Assembly (NCBI GenBank): GCA_958402075.1
Contig: CATXSD010000002.1
Location: forward strand, 1-64,000
Length of the DNA: 64,000 bases
Reading direction: 5' to 3'
DNA from: Mediterranea massiliensis
GTDB taxonomy: Bacteria > Bacteroidota > Bacteroidia > Bacteroidales > Bacteroidaceae
Positions 62,738 through 64,000 of the stretch are shown in pieces. The notes beneath the pieces are model-generated. The model had not been told where the DNA came from and ran no database searches. It worked only from the letters and a program-made list of their open reading frames with translations. The translations under genes were made by a program, and so were the position numbers. Every line of letters starts with the position of its first letter. Within the stretch, counting starts at the first letter, position 1.

Positions 62738-63592
62738 ATGAAACTAATAGCTGAAAGCGGTTCTACACGCACAGAATGGGCCTTGGTAGAAGACAACACC
62801 CTGATACAAAGAGCCTTTACGGAAGGACTCAACCCGTTCTTCCAGACCCGTCGTGAAATCAGCCGAAGCGTACGGCTGGGCCTGCCCGAGCTATTTTTCA
62901 AGAAAAAGCTGGAACAAGTCTATTTCTATGGCGCCGGCTGCACTTCCCATGAAAAGAAAAACATCGTAGGTGCATCGCTTGTCGCCCAGTTCAAGACCCC
63001 CATCCAAGTGGAAAGCGACCTGCTGGCAGCCGCCCGCGGCCTCTTCCAATGCGATGCCGGCATCGCCTGCATCCTGGGCACCGGTTCCAACTCCTGCTTC
63101 TACGACGGCAAAATCATTGTAAAGAACGTCAAGGCCGGCGGCTATATATTAGGAGATGAAGGCAGTGGTGCCGTCATGGGAAAACTGTTTCTGTCTGACG
63201 TACTGAAAGGGCTTGCCCCCAAGGACGTGACCAACGACTTCTACGAAAAATTCCGCATCAATGCCAACGAAGTGATGGAGTCGGTCTACAACCGTCCTTT
63301 CCCCAACCGTTTCCTCGGCACCCTCTCCTATTTCCTGGCCGACTACCTGGACAACGACTACGTCTACGACCTGATCACCGGCAACCTGCGCAACTTCTTC
63401 ACCCGTTGCGTCTGCCAGTACGACTACCAGAATTACCCCGTCCGCTTCGTCGGTTCGCTGGCCTATCACTATGCCGACCTTCTGCGCTATGTCGCCCAAG
63501 AGTTCGGCATCAACCTGCAAGTCATCGAGGAGACCCCCATCAACGGACTGATCGAATACCATGCCATGAATATCGAAGTGGAAGAAGGATAA
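62738..63592 (+). CDS. BadF/BadG/BcrA/BcrD-type ATPase, N-acetylglucosamine kinase-like
   Basis: A 284-residue protein with the ASKHA fold. The first phosphate motif is LIAESGSTRTEWALVED, the second CILGTGSNSCFYDG, and GGYILGDEGSGAVMGK is the segment found in eukaryotic GlcNAc kinase and related bacterial sugar kinases. It probably phosphorylates an amino sugar, perhaps recycled from cell wall or released by glycan breakdown; this is inferred from family. It is a single gene with its own promoter. Confidence 0.88.
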   Translation: MKLIAESGSTRTEWALVEDNTLIQRAFTEGLNPFFQTRREISRSVRLGLPELFFKKKLEQVYFYGAGCTSHEKKNIVGASLVAQFKTPIQVESDLLAAARGLFQCDAGIACILGTGSNSCFYDGKIIVKNVKAGGYILGDEGSGAVMGKLFLSDVLKGLAPKDVTNDFYEKFRINANEVMESVYNRPFPNRFLGTLSYFLADYLDNDYVYDLITGNLRNFFTRCVCQYDYQNYPVRFVGSLAYHYADLLRYVAQEFGINLQVIEETPINGLIEYHAMNIEVEEG

Positions 63593-64000
63593 GCCACTTC
63601 CGCAATCCCGACAAACACAGACAAACACCGCCTGCCGACGTTTCATTCAAAAGAAAGCTACCACACATCTAAAATGTTACAAAATATAAAAATCGATATT
63701 TAAACATTAAAAACTCCTATCTTTTATTCTTTTTCTAAAAAATAATATATCTTTGTGATAAAGAAAGCAAAAGAATCTTTTAAAAAACAGAGTGGTTATT
63801 TTGTTTTGTAAACAACTTTTCAGATATCAACTTTGAAAAAGGAATGCCTATGAACCCAAAATTTTCACCTCATTGATTTTCAGACGCAAAGGAAATCTGC
63901 CTCGCAGAATACCTACACGACTGCTACCCTTCGTCCTTCCATAGGACAAAGGACATTTTTCAATCGCGTCAACTACATTGTCAAACCATTTTAAAATCTT
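63593..64000. other. Right-end intergenic region with outgoing promoter
   Basis: The last 408 bases hold no supported gene. An AT-rich stretch (63660-63760) ends in a promoter core at 63748-63755; a 10-codon frame at 63843-63875 is too short to support. The transcript appears to have a leader of at least 245 bases before any gene to the right of the window. Confidence 0.6.
63748..63755 (+). promoter_or_regulatory. Outgoing promoter -7 element near right edge
   Basis: TATCTTTG fits TAnnTTTG. It follows an AT-rich tract, with no clear TTTG at -33. Confidence 0.5.

Noticed and set aside
63843..63875. 10-codon frame near the right edge (MPMNPKFSPH)
   Set aside because: Too short, with no regulatory pattern of codons typical of leader peptides.

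Overview
The window looks like a piece of a gut Bacteroides (or close Bacteroidales) chromosome. Three things point there: two SusC/SusD pairs, a hybrid two-component regulator of the polysaccharide-utilisation type, and repeated promoter cores of the form TAnnTTTG, in several cases with TTTG about 19-20 bases upstream. No tRNA, rRNA, CRISPR array or insertion sequence was seen.

Layout. 1-4800 is core genome: an RluD-like pseudouridine synthase (cut by the left edge), a PASTA protein, rpmH, efp, a family 2 glycosyltransferase and a RadC protein. 5283-25897 is a polysaccharide utilisation locus (PUL 1). Its right-pointing arm is SusC, SusD, a GH92 alpha-mannosidase and an unknown exported protein. 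Its left-pointing arm is a five-gene operon: GH89 alpha-N-acetylglucosaminidase, an HGSNAT/NagX-like membrane N-acetyltransferase, a second GH92, a GH28-like enzyme and a histidine acid phosphatase. A hybrid two-component regulator lies upstream of that operon. 25894-37413 is a second, visibly AT-richer locus (PUL 2): an ECF sigma factor whose stop overlaps the start of the PUL 1 regulator, a divergent FecR-type anti-sigma factor, an STN-containing SusC, SusD, GH97, and a parallel beta-helix protein resembling GH141. 37846-63592 returns to housekeeping and envelope genes: a DUF59 protein, a thioredoxin-like lipoprotein, LpxH, alkaline phosphatase, ackA-pta, lrgAB, two acyltransferase-like proteins, the TldD/TldE pair, cdaA-folP, an MscS channel, murF, VanZ, an NSS transporter, a helix-hairpin-helix protein, a LolD-like ATPase, TcdA, a CPA2 antiporter, asd and a BadF/BadG-type kinase.

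How PUL 1 may work. Two alpha-mannosidases, an enzyme likely to N-acetylate terminal alpha-glucosamine, an alpha-N-acetylglucosaminidase, a GH28-like enzyme that may act on an alpha-uronide, and a histidine phosphatase related to inositol-phosphate phosphatases together suit glycans built on phospho-inositol, such as GPI anchors or plant glycosyl inositol phosphoryl ceramides. This is inference, but it accounts for the odd gene set better than heparan sulfate, N-glycans or mucin, because no sulfatase, lyase, GH18 or GH20 is present.

A second notable signal is non-coding. Four intergenic regions carry short contiguous arrays with an exact 22-base period, each unit holding a 13-base palindromic core (AAAGCA-N-TGCTTT type in three arrays, ATGTTT-C-AAACAT type in one). 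Several other inverted-repeat elements also sit between genes.
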